This document shows positions 29,909 through 38,787 of a stretch of DNA of 46,193 nt, in pieces. Within the stretch, counting starts at the first letter, position 1, and each line of letters opens with the position of its first letter. The translations under genes and the position numbers were made by a program. This DNA is from a virus: the IMG/VR virus record IMGVR_UViG_3300035698_000602, positions 1 to 46,193 of that record; one strand, given 5' to 3'. The notes below the pieces were generated by a model, which was not told the DNA's origin, did not search any database, and saw nothing but the letters and a program-made list of their open reading frames with translations.

Positions 29909-30472
29909 ATGGGCATTGAAGTAATGGTCATGATGGCTATCTCCTTGGCGATGGCTGCAAAGGCAGCGCAGGAGCAGAAGAAAGCCCTGCGTGAGCAGAC
30001 CAAAGCTGCTGGAATACAGGCTGAGCTAGAGATCGACGAGCTTGACCGTCAGCGTGACTTTGTTGATGACGAGGCTGAGACTGCGAAGTCGGCCCGTGTA
30101 CGTGAGTCTGATAAGATGCACGCAGCGATGCTGGTTGGCATGGCAGACATGGGCGGTGAAGGCACAGCCAACTCTGAGCGCCTCTCGAACGAGGTAGGGT
30201 ACTACGAGGGGATTGACCTCGCACGTCTGGAAGGAAACCGGACGCGTCAGGCTGAGTCACTCAAGGCCAAACAGACCGTCGCCAAGAACCGCGCACTCAA
30301 CATCGGGACGCAGAACCGTTCCACGAGTAAGCAGGTCACGTACAACTTCCTATCCTCCGAAGCTAAGACCGGGGCTTCCGCCTTCGGTGGTGGCGCTGGG
30401 GCTGGGGCGACGACAACTAGCTCCACCACCCCCAGCTTCGACGTAAGTGATCGCAGCAACATCGGTCTATAA
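29909..30472 (+). CDS. Internal virion protein (T7 gp14-like)
   Basis: This encodes 187 aa (T7 gp14 is 196). The hydrophobic start (MVMMAISLAMAAKAAQ), long Arg/Glu/Gln helix and Gly/Thr-rich end fit the smallest core protein, which inserts into the outer membrane on ejection. Order before two giant proteins matches gp14-gp15-gp16. Sequence similarity alone is weak. Confidence 0.8.
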   Translation: MGIEVMVMMAISLAMAAKAAQEQKKALREQTKAAGIQAELEIDELDRQRDFVDDEAETAKSARVRESDKMHAAMLVGMADMGGEGTANSERLSNEVGYYEGIDLARLEGNRTRQAESLKAKQTVAKNRALNIGTQNRSTSKQVTYNFLSSEAKTGASAFGGGAGAGATTTSSTTPSFDVSDRSNIGL

Positions 30473-30483
30473 AGGAAACCACC

Positions 30484-33400
30484 ATGGCACCAGTTAACGT
30501 CACTGACGCGACAGGGCAGCGCCGATCTCGCTCAGGCCGGTCCCAGACCGCGCAGATCAGCCAGCCCAAGGCTACCGTTCAGCGCCGGGACTTCGCACGC
30601 CCCCAACTAGCCCTCGATCCTGAGGGTGTGTCCGACGTCGGGATGCTCGCTGGTGTCCTTGGTGATTTCTTCTCCGATCAAATCCCCGCGCAGATCAAGC
30701 GTGATGAAGAACGTATGCAGGAGGAGAACCGGACCGAGGCGATGCGTATCGAGGCTGCGGTCCTCAGTGATCGGGAAGGCGCTCGCGCCGCCGTACTCTC
30801 TGGGGACCTCACAGGTTTCGTCTCCCCGTCTCTCGCGGAACGTAAAGCCGTGGTTGAAACCTTCCAATCCATCACTGCCCAGACCATGGCAGACGATGAC
30901 TTCAACACCACGCTCAAGGACGGCATCGGAAACCTCGACCCGATGGCCGACCCCCAGCAGTTCGTTGAGCAATACGTTAAGCAGCAGACCGAAGGTGGCT
31001 CCCCCATCTTCGCGAGCAACTACGCCAAGTCAATCTTCAAGCGGGCTGGCCCTCAGATCGAAGCGTTCCGCAAGGGGCGCGTCAAGGTTATGGAGAAGGC
31101 GTCTGAAGACGCCGCCTCGATGTCCCTGAAGAACGAACTACAGGCCGGGGACATCCCCCTCAGCGCCGCAGGTATCTCTGCGTCACGCTCCAAGATGGTC
31201 GCTGCCCTCCCTCACTTCGGGCCTTCCAAGTTCCTTGAAGCCGACGCCATGTACGACAGCGCTGTCATCAAGCAAGCCGCCGAACAGGGTGGCGCAGCTC
31301 TGGCCCTCATGCAGATCAAAGAGCCTAACGTCTTCGATAAGAATGGCGTCAAGATCAGTGGCCGTGACGGCACCTCCATCGCTGACCGGAACCCCGGCGC
31401 GTACGAGAAGGCTGTCGCCGTATCTATCTCCAACTTCCAGCGCGAGACGGGCACAGGCGCCTTGATCGCGTTCAATGACATCCGAACCCGCATCCAGTCC
31501 ATTGAGGACGGAAGCGCCCCTGCTGAGGAGAACGTCGCCAAGCTCATGACGGACCTCCAGATCAGTGGTGACGTCCACGGTCGCAAGGGATTGTACAACG
31601 CACTCCATGCAAAGCTCGTCGCAGTCCGCAACGGTCTCGCACTCAACGAAGGGACCATCGACAGCGTCGTCCTCGGGAACGCCTCCAACGTAGGTGACTC
31701 CGACTGGAACAAGCTCGCTCCCTCTATGCTCGACCCCGCCGCCCACAAGGCAGCGTCAGTCCGGCAGGGCGTGCCCGTAGCCGTAGCCACACAGCGTATG
31801 CGGAACGAGTGGGCCCGACGCGGCGCCGGTAAGAAGGGCGTCGAAGCTGCGAGCGCAACCCTCATGACCTCTCCCAATGGGCAGCAGGTCTCCAAGCTCT
31901 ACAACGATCTCTTGTTCGCTGATGGCGTGCGGCGTGTACCTATGGACTCGAAAGAGACCGGGCACATCAACCGTGAGTCCATGGCGATGTACCAGCTCAT
32001 GCGGTTCTCGCATCGGGCGTACGGTGATCCCCTCATTGCTCGCCAGCGGTTGCTGGACGCGATGGCGAAGGACCCGAACGCGATCAAGCTGAACAACCAT
32101 TACAAGGATCAGGTCATCGACTCCAAGGGTAAAACCAACGGGACCGAAGGCATGGCTCAGATGGCGAAAGACGTCTGGGACGGAATGGAACTTGATGGGG
32201 CCGACGGTGGTCACGGCAACTACATGCACCTCTCCCCGGCTGTCAAGGCAGCACTGGACGACGCAGTCAACTTGTCCAGCGCCACGCTCTCCGCAGACGC
32301 AGGGCGCAACAAAGCCTCGATCCAAGGGATGGCTGTCGAGCTACTCAAGAACAACTTCTCTCTGTCCAAGACGGCAGACGGAGACCGCTTCTGGTCTATC
32401 GCATCATCCCCGGCCAACGTGCTGGACGCTCAGGGCAACCTTGTCCAAGGCTCCAAGTTCGATGAAGCCGCAATGGATCGCCATGACGAAGCCATGAAGG
32501 ACCCAGTCAACGCTGGTCTTGACTCGGTGCTTGGCGGAACTGGGATCGTCTCAGACCGTATGACCTCCGCTGGTCACGGTGCCGCTGTCACGAACAACGC
32601 CAAAGGCTTTGACGAGCCAACTCGCTTCAAGGCAGGAAAGAGGTTCGGTGTGGCTTTCGATAGCATTCCCCCCGATTTCCCAAAGGCTCTGTTTGAGTTC
32701 GTCATCGCGACTGACGAGGGTGATCAGAATACCTTCAAGATGCCCGGACCACCCGGTCCCGGTGAGGGTCCTCGCAAGGCCGTAAGCGACAACTTCTTCC
32801 TCCTCTACGACAAGGAGTCCGACACGTGGGCTCTCCGTTACAAGGACACTGGACCGCCCAGTACGACCCTTGATGAAGTGAGTAGGAAGCAGCGTGAACG
32901 GATGAAGCTGGCCCGCACCAACCTCGGTGACACGTCCAACAAGGCTTTCCGCAAGACCCTAGATGAAATGGGTGCGCTCCCCGGCGACGATCCGGGGGCA
33001 CATCGCCCGCCCGTATCTAGTCAAGTCCTCGACCTTGCGCCTCCGACAGCTCGGAACATAAGCCGAGTGTCCGAGGGTAACATCGGCGCGGAGCCACCCC
33101 CCGAGAACCACGCCACGCCTGTCAACGCCTCGCAGATGCGGTCGTCGCAACGGTGGGTACAGCAGATGGTTGACCAGATGAAAGCTGACCAAGTGGTCAC
33201 TGCCTCCGCAGTCCATGAGGAAGCCAAGATCGAAGCAGCATCAGTTGACGGCGCGAACGGTGACGACCGCATCAACACTGTCGTCGCCATCAGTAAGGCC
33301 CAAGGTAACCGCGTCGAGAAGGCAGGGGAGAACCCCAACAACACCTTCGACATGCGCCTACAGAACTTCGTCATCGGCGAGGAGGGAGCGTCCCTCACGG

Positions 33401-33960
33401 CGTACGATGACTACAAGGGCAAGGGCTCCAAGTGGGTCGCTGGGTCTCCCGGTAACCCGACCGTCGGCTATGGGTTCAACCTCAACCGACCGGATGCCCG
33501 CAAGCTGATCGAAGGTCACGGGCTCAACTACGACAAGGTCCGCGCAGGTAAACAGGCTGTCCCCACAGGGATCGCCCGTGCGCTGTTGCAGACTGTACTC
33601 AAGCGAAGCGAAGGGTGGCTGAGAACCAAGTTCAAAGGCACGCCCATGGACGACCACGAGTGGCTCGCCCTGACCTCCATCGTGTACAACTCCACATGGA
33701 ACAAGTCAGGTCCCACCCTTATCGGACCCCAAATCACGAAAGCGATTGCTGAGGGCCGGAAGTTCGACGCCGCGTTTGAAATCGCGTGGCGTTCGGAGAA
33801 GGTTGATCCTTCCGTTAAGCGTGGAATCCACGCACGACGCATCAAAGAAGCGACGCTGTTCCTCGGCTCTGAGGCGGCAGCGCAAGCGGACTTCTTGCAA
33901 CAGGGATACGTCCCGCCCGAGAAGAACGGGTCTGTACCCCCACGTAACCAAGGAAACTAA
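30484..33960 (+). CDS. Internal virion protein with C-terminal lysozyme domain (T7 gp15 position)
   Basis: This encodes 1158 aa, against 747 for T7 gp15. The first 950 residues are helical, charged core protein. Residues about 955-1130 form a GH24 (T4-type) lysozyme: E967 in GEEGASLTAYDD, D975/D976, then PTVGYGFNL with T993, LIEGHGLNYD, ALTSIVYNSTWNKSGPTLI and an Arg-rich end. The E-D-T triad is intact, so it should cleave cell-wall peptidoglycan during DNA ejection. In T7 the wall-cutting domain is a lytic transglycosylase in gp16, so the activity has moved here. The domain might also serve lysis, since no separate endolysin is seen. Confidence 0.88.
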   Translation: MAPVNVTDATGQRRSRSGRSQTAQISQPKATVQRRDFARPQLALDPEGVSDVGMLAGVLGDFFSDQIPAQIKRDEERMQEENRTEAMRIEAAVLSDREGARAAVLSGDLTGFVSPSLAERKAVVETFQSITAQTMADDDFNTTLKDGIGNLDPMADPQQFVEQYVKQQTEGGSPIFASNYAKSIFKRAGPQIEAFRKGRVKVMEKASEDAASMSLKNELQAGDIPLSAAGISASRSKMVAALPHFGPSKFLEADAMYDSAVIKQAAEQGGAALALMQIKEPNVFDKNGVKISGRDGTSIADRNPGAYEKAVAVSISNFQRETGTGALIAFNDIRTRIQSIEDGSAPAEENVAKLMTDLQISGDVHGRKGLYNALHAKLVAVRNGLALNEGTIDSVVLGNASNVGDSDWNKLAPSMLDPAAHKAASVRQGVPVAVATQRMRNEWARRGAGKKGVEAASATLMTSPNGQQVSKLYNDLLFADGVRRVPMDSKETGHINRESMAMYQLMRFSHRAYGDPLIARQRLLDAMAKDPNAIKLNNHYKDQVIDSKGKTNGTEGMAQMAKDVWDGMELDGADGGHGNYMHLSPAVKAALDDAVNLSSATLSADAGRNKASIQGMAVELLKNNFSLSKTADGDRFWSIASSPANVLDAQGNLVQGSKFDEAAMDRHDEAMKDPVNAGLDSVLGGTGIVSDRMTSAGHGAAVTNNAKGFDEPTRFKAGKRFGVAFDSIPPDFPKALFEFVIATDEGDQNTFKMPGPPGPGEGPRKAVSDNFFLLYDKESDTWALRYKDTGPPSTTLDEVSRKQRERMKLARTNLGDTSNKAFRKTLDEMGALPGDDPGAHRPPVSSQVLDLAPPTARNISRVSEGNIGAEPPPENHATPVNASQMRSSQRWVQQMVDQMKADQVVTASAVHEEAKIEAASVDGANGDDRINTVVAISKAQGNRVEKAGENPNNTFDMRLQNFVIGEEGASLTAYDDYKGKGSKWVAGSPGNPTVGYGFNLNRPDARKLIEGHGLNYDKVRAGKQAVPTGIARALLQTVLKRSEGWLRTKFKGTPMDDHEWLALTSIVYNSTWNKSGPTLIGPQITKAIAEGRKFDAAFEIAWRSEKVDPSVKRGIHARRIKEATLFLGSEAAAQADFLQQGYVPPEKNGSVPPRNQGN

Positions 33961-33961
33961 A

Positions 33962-36900
33962 ATGGCAGAGACACTTCTGGATGGCTCCGACGACATCAGC
34001 ATCGGTCAAGGTGCTGCGGTCCAAGTCGGGCTCGAACTCGACAAACAGCGCCAGCCAGCGGTGTCTCAGCCCCTTGAGGATAACTTCAACGAACTGACTG
34101 AAGACGTGCGTGACGACGGAGACGACGTCGCGTGGTATCAGTCGTTCGGGGAAGCATTCGCTGACGCAGAAATCGTCGGCATCGGAGTGCAGGCTCTCGA
34201 CGCGATCCCTGTCGCTCCCAAGATTGATCCCGATTACAATATCGAGGAATACTTTAAGGCCAACCCCGAGCGACTGAAGACCCTTCAGCCGTTCATGGAT
34301 GACCTGAGTGACCCGGCGTCTGGCAGCATCCTGTCCTCGGTGAACGACACCGTGAACGGTGACCAGCTCGGCCAGTTGCTTGACGAGATTGAAGACACGA
34401 AGCAGAAGATGAAGAACGCTGGGGTCAACCCCGGTTGGTCCCTCGCTGGCACCCTCAGTGGTGTGGGCGTGGACATCGCTGCGGCGGTCGGAGCCTCCAT
34501 CGCGACTGGTGGTGCCCCCTTGGGTCTCGCCGCGATCTCCGTGGCTCGTGGACAGCGCCTCGTCGCTGCCAGCCGGAGCGCCGCTGTCGGTGGTGTGTTC
34601 GCTGGCACTGAGCGAGCTGTGTCCTCTACGTTCAATCCCATGATCTCCAACACAGACATTCTTGAAGCGGCTGGTCTCGGTGGCGCCTTCGGTGCTGCCC
34701 TTGGTCTGGCCTTCCCTACCGCTGTCGGCAACGTACGCAAAATAAAGGAAGACCTTGATGCACGCCCTCTCACGGACGAACTTATTGACGAGGCTAAAGC
34801 AACTCGTGGCAGTGGCGACGCCACCGATGCTGGTGCCGCCCGCTCACCAGACGCCCACGAGACTATCGTTCCAGCAGTCGGTGCTGGCAGCGTCCTCGTA
34901 GGGCGGAAGCCGTTCCGTAAAGTCATCGGCCCCACGATCCTACAGAACCCCAAGCGGTGGCTCGTCAACGTCGGGCGCCGCGCTGCGAAGGAGTTTAAGG
35001 AAAAGGGCTACACGGGTAACCGCAAGTTTTTCGACACTATGGCCCGTACGCTCCATTTCTCCACGATCAATGAAGGAGAAGTGAGAGGCGCAGCGGCGCG
35101 TGCAGCGACCATCGACAAACATATCGGTGATCTACGCGTCAATAAGATTGCCCGCGAGCAGGTAGTCAAGACTGAGTACAAGGCGGCAATGACCGAGGTC
35201 TTCGGCTCTGCCCCCATCCCCGGCGTTGGTCGCTTTATTAACGAGCAGGTCGGACGCACTCACATCACGACTGAGCAGTACGAAGCTCTGGCTGATGAAA
35301 TGGCAATCGCCTCCGGTCACGCTGAACGCCACGCGTGGGAACTGCCTGAGGAGTTTCGGAACAAGCTCGATCCGATCCAGCAGCGGAACCTGATCAATCA
35401 CCTTGAGTCCACAGCGGCGAAGGATGACGCGTATTACCAAGCCCTCGGGCAGAAGGAAGTCGATCTCGGCATCATCACGCAGGAAGAACTCATTCCCGGC
35501 TACCGCCCTCAGCGGTGGAACAAGGAGGAGATCGCTGCGAACAGCCCCGAGTTTGACCAGTTCCTCCGGCAGACCTTCAGCAAGAACCCCTCTGACGAGT
35601 GGGTCCGCGCTAATTGGTTGACCCGTGGGGCAGACGACGTAGAGGAGTCAGTGCTTGGCGCTGACGAGACCTTCGCCGATCTGGTCCGCCGTGACCCCGA
35701 ACTCGCAGACGAGATCGTGGACGAGTGGTCCGTTGGTATCCGTAGGGACGCTGAAGACCAAGCCTTTGACGCCATGAACCGGCTGAAGGCTGAGGAAGCG
35801 GCGATCCGCAAGGGAACCTCAGACGACATCGAAGCACGCATGAACCGGGATCAGACCCGGCTCAACGCATTTGCGGAGCGTATTCAGGATTGGCTGTCCA
35901 AGCTGCCCAAAGATACCCCGCTCGCGCAGCGTCAAAAGCTGGCTGACCAACTGGCCCGCACTGAGAAGAAGTTCTACGATCTCGACCTCCGCCTCGACAA
36001 TCTCCGTAAAGCTCGGCAGAACGTCGATGAACTTGACGCCTTCATCCGTAAGTTCGGCAACGCCGGACAGACGCGGACGCTGGGTGTAGCCTCCCGTAAG
36101 GCCAATGCTGCGTCCCGCAAGGACGCCGCCGTCGCCGCACGGAAGCTCGTCAATCAGGAGATCGCGTCAATCAGAGAGGCAATCGTGGACGGGAAGAACC
36201 CCTTCGGGTTCATCGGTGGTGACTTCAAAAATCACTCCTCCCGTTTCAAACGGCGTACCATCCACCTCGGCACTCAGAGGTATACCCCCGCCGCACGGAA
36301 GTTCCTCCTGACGAACTCTCATGACGCCCGCGCTTCCTACTCCGCCTCGGTCGATCCTCAGATCGGCATTCGGTCCACCTTCGGGAAGGACGCGAAGATC
36401 GAGGACATCAGGAAGAAGGCGCTCGAAGGCTTTGAAGAAGACAAGCGTAAAGCCTCAACTGTCAAGGGGCGCGCAGCGATTGAACGGGATCGCAAGGACG
36501 CAGAGAAAGTGTTCGACGCGATCTTCAGGGAGATCACTCATGAAGACGTCACTGGGCTCAATCAAATCCAGCAGAACATCAGCGATCTGGCGACTATCGC
36601 GAACACTGCGACAGCGGCTATGTCGCTTGGTGGTGTGGTACTCGCTCAGATCGGCGACATTGCGCTACAGGCCGTAGCTGGTGGTCGGATGGGCACGGGC
36701 TTCAAGTCCCTGTTCAACCCGAACATGCGGCGCGAGCTGAACGCTATCATGGAGAGCGATGCGGAAATCGCCGTGCTACTCAAGGGTCCTTCGGTCGTCG
36801 ATGGCTCGCGCTTCAAGGCGCTGGCTGAACTCGACCAAGCTGGGTTCGATGTGGCTGGTGGTCGCTTCAAGCGTATCATGCGTGGCACTGATAAGGTCGC

Positions 36901-37834
36901 AGTCATCGAAGGCTGGGCCAACCTCATGCACGTGTGGAACCATTGGGTCCGTGGGTCCTTCGGTCTCGACTTCGCTCGTAAGCTCAACGACGACATGGCG
37001 AACTACGACAGCCTCTCACCCGTCCTCAAGTCCTACTACGCCAAGCACGGCATGGACGCAGACAGCGCAAAGCGTTTCGACGCGATGATGAAGTCTGACG
37101 GTCTCGACGTGGTGGATGGGAATATGCGTATCCCTGTCCAGAGCGCGTGGCAGAACAAGGACCCGATGCTTCTCTCGAAGTACCGGATGCTCCTCAAGTC
37201 TGCTGGTGACGAAGCTATGATCGACCCCGGTATCGCGGACCGACCCTTCTTGCGGTCGTTCCCCGGTGGTCGTATGGTTCTCCAGTTCCAGTCCTTTATG
37301 TTCACTGCGGGCGAGCGTTTCATTGCCCCCATGGTTCAGGAAATGCGTCTCCACCCGACATCGACCCGGCCCTACTGGGGCGCCCTGATGGGCGTCATGA
37401 CGGGCACTATCACTGACGGCTTGAAGGAGAGCGTCAAGGGTAGAGGCGGTGAGTGGCTGGATCGCTGGGAAACGGATGAAGGTCGCAGAGACAATCTGTG
37501 GGCTGGTATCCTCCGGTCTCCCATGATGGCTGGACCATCCTCTATGTTAACTGATCTCGCCGTGACCACGTTCGGTCGCGACCTGAACTCAGGCTTGTCT
37601 GCCGTTGGTGGACCTGAGGTCTTCAAGGAAGCCACCACGCGCTTCCAAGAGAACCAAGGGCTCTACTCCCTGATGGGACCATCGGCTGGCTTCGCGCTGG
37701 GCACTGCCCCGTCTATCGTCAAGAAGTTTACCTCTGGTGACCTCGAAGCAGCGACGGATCAGGTGTCTCGCAAACTACCCATCATGAACACGTTCTATCT
37801 CCAAACCCTCAAACGACTCTGGGAGCAAAACTAA
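33962..37834 (+). CDS. Giant internal virion protein (T7 gp16-like)
   Basis: This encodes 1290 aa, close to T7 gp16 (1318). ATG 33962 with AAGGA follows the previous stop by one base. A longer open frame into the preceding gene is a shadow. No N-terminal transglycosylase domain is visible. A hydrophobic Gly/Ala stretch lies at about 165-205 (GVDIAAAVGASIATGGAPLG), and long charged helices fill the middle (RLKAEEAAIRKGTSDDIEA). A C-terminal region (VLQFQSFMFTAGERFIAPMVQ) is typical of DNA-ejection core proteins. It should form part of the channel that carries DNA across the cell envelope. Confidence 0.85.
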   Translation: MAETLLDGSDDISIGQGAAVQVGLELDKQRQPAVSQPLEDNFNELTEDVRDDGDDVAWYQSFGEAFADAEIVGIGVQALDAIPVAPKIDPDYNIEEYFKANPERLKTLQPFMDDLSDPASGSILSSVNDTVNGDQLGQLLDEIEDTKQKMKNAGVNPGWSLAGTLSGVGVDIAAAVGASIATGGAPLGLAAISVARGQRLVAASRSAAVGGVFAGTERAVSSTFNPMISNTDILEAAGLGGAFGAALGLAFPTAVGNVRKIKEDLDARPLTDELIDEAKATRGSGDATDAGAARSPDAHETIVPAVGAGSVLVGRKPFRKVIGPTILQNPKRWLVNVGRRAAKEFKEKGYTGNRKFFDTMARTLHFSTINEGEVRGAAARAATIDKHIGDLRVNKIAREQVVKTEYKAAMTEVFGSAPIPGVGRFINEQVGRTHITTEQYEALADEMAIASGHAERHAWELPEEFRNKLDPIQQRNLINHLESTAAKDDAYYQALGQKEVDLGIITQEELIPGYRPQRWNKEEIAANSPEFDQFLRQTFSKNPSDEWVRANWLTRGADDVEESVLGADETFADLVRRDPELADEIVDEWSVGIRRDAEDQAFDAMNRLKAEEAAIRKGTSDDIEARMNRDQTRLNAFAERIQDWLSKLPKDTPLAQRQKLADQLARTEKKFYDLDLRLDNLRKARQNVDELDAFIRKFGNAGQTRTLGVASRKANAASRKDAAVAARKLVNQEIASIREAIVDGKNPFGFIGGDFKNHSSRFKRRTIHLGTQRYTPAARKFLLTNSHDARASYSASVDPQIGIRSTFGKDAKIEDIRKKALEGFEEDKRKASTVKGRAAIERDRKDAEKVFDAIFREITHEDVTGLNQIQQNISDLATIANTATAAMSLGGVVLAQIGDIALQAVAGGRMGTGFKSLFNPNMRRELNAIMESDAEIAVLLKGPSVVDGSRFKALAELDQAGFDVAGGRFKRIMRGTDKVAVIEGWANLMHVWNHWVRGSFGLDFARKLNDDMANYDSLSPVLKSYYAKHGMDADSAKRFDAMMKSDGLDVVDGNMRIPVQSAWQNKDPMLLSKYRMLLKSAGDEAMIDPGIADRPFLRSFPGGRMVLQFQSFMFTAGERFIAPMVQEMRLHPTSTRPYWGALMGVMTGTITDGLKESVKGRGGEWLDRWETDEGRRDNLWAGILRSPMMAGPSSMLTDLAVTTFGRDLNSGLSAVGGPEVFKEATTRFQENQGLYSLMGPSAGFALGTAPSIVKKFTSGDLEAATDQVSRKLPIMNTFYLQTLKRLWEQN

Positions 37835-38787
37835 TGGCCTTCGCACGTGACGTTGAAACAGCGTCAGCATCGCAGACTGACTTCACGATTAGCTTCCCGT
37901 ATCAAGCAGAGGTAGACGTGCTGGTCTACGAGGACGGTACTCTGAAAGTTCAGGGCGCCCTCAATGACTATGTCTTCTCTGACTCCACCACCATCCAGTT
38001 CAACTCCGGGCTGGTTGGTGGTGAGGTCATCATCGTACAACGATCCACCTCACAGAGCGCACGAGCTGTCGATTACACGGCTGGTGCCCTCTCAGAAGCG
38101 GACCTCGACAACGACTCTATCCAAGCCTTCTACATGGCGCAGGAGTCTATCGACGTCGCGGCTACGGCCCTCGGGCTCGACGCCACGGACAACTGGGACG
38201 CTGTGTCCAAGCTGATCAAGAACGTCTCAACCCCGGTCTCTGACAACGACGCCGCCACCAAGGCGTACGTGGACCTCGTGGCTCTGGGTGCCCTCCCCGG
38301 CCCCCTCAGTGTCGCCAGCGGTGGCACAGGAACCACGACCGAAACGGCCATGCGTACCGCCTATGACCTCCGCACACTGACGCTCCAAGACGCCACCGTT
38401 GGTGTCTCGGTCCAAGGATACGACGCTGACACCGCCAAGACGGACGTGAGCCAAGCGTACACTGCGAATCAGTATTTCACCCCGCAGGCTGACGCCTCGG
38501 CTTCTGCCGTACTCACCGTTGACTTTGACGGCGGAAACTACGTGGAGGTCACCCTCACTGAGAACGTCACCACCGTGACCCTCAGTAACATGAACGCGGG
38601 CGGCACCTACAAGCTCCGTCTCAAGCAGGACGCAAGCGTGGCACGCACCGTCACCGGGTTCTCTGGTATCACGTGGATGGGCGGCAACGTTGCTCCCACG
38701 ATGAACACGACTCTCGGTGGCTACACGATCATCACCATCGAAGCTGGCAACACGACCCATCTAGGATTTTATACGGACGCAGGATAA
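37834..38787 (+). CDS. Tail fibre protein, T7 gp17-like N-terminus
   Basis: This encodes 317 aa (T7 gp17 is 553). The first 150 residues (DVETASASQTDFTISFPYQ, VDVLVYEDGTLKVQG, GGEVIIVQRSTSQSARAVDY, SEADLDNDSIQAFYMAQESID) match the phage T7 tail fibre attachment domain. The repetitive stem and the tip are short, with a GPLSVASGGTGTT motif and a beta-rich end. The ATG overlaps the previous stop (TAATG). Much of the receptor-binding function may lie in the next gene. Confidence 0.88.
   Translation: MAFARDVETASASQTDFTISFPYQAEVDVLVYEDGTLKVQGALNDYVFSDSTTIQFNSGLVGGEVIIVQRSTSQSARAVDYTAGALSEADLDNDSIQAFYMAQESIDVAATALGLDATDNWDAVSKLIKNVSTPVSDNDAATKAYVDLVALGALPGPLSVASGGTGTTTETAMRTAYDLRTLTLQDATVGVSVQGYDADTAKTDVSQAYTANQYFTPQADASASAVLTVDFDGGNYVEVTLTENVTTVTLSNMNAGGTYKLRLKQDASVARTVTGFSGITWMGGNVAPTMNTTLGGYTIITIEAGNTTHLGFYTDAG

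Noticed and set aside
33746-33961. A longer N-terminus for the gp16-like protein
   Set aside because: It would overlap the lysozyme domain of the previous gene in another frame, and ATG 33962 has its own ribosome site.
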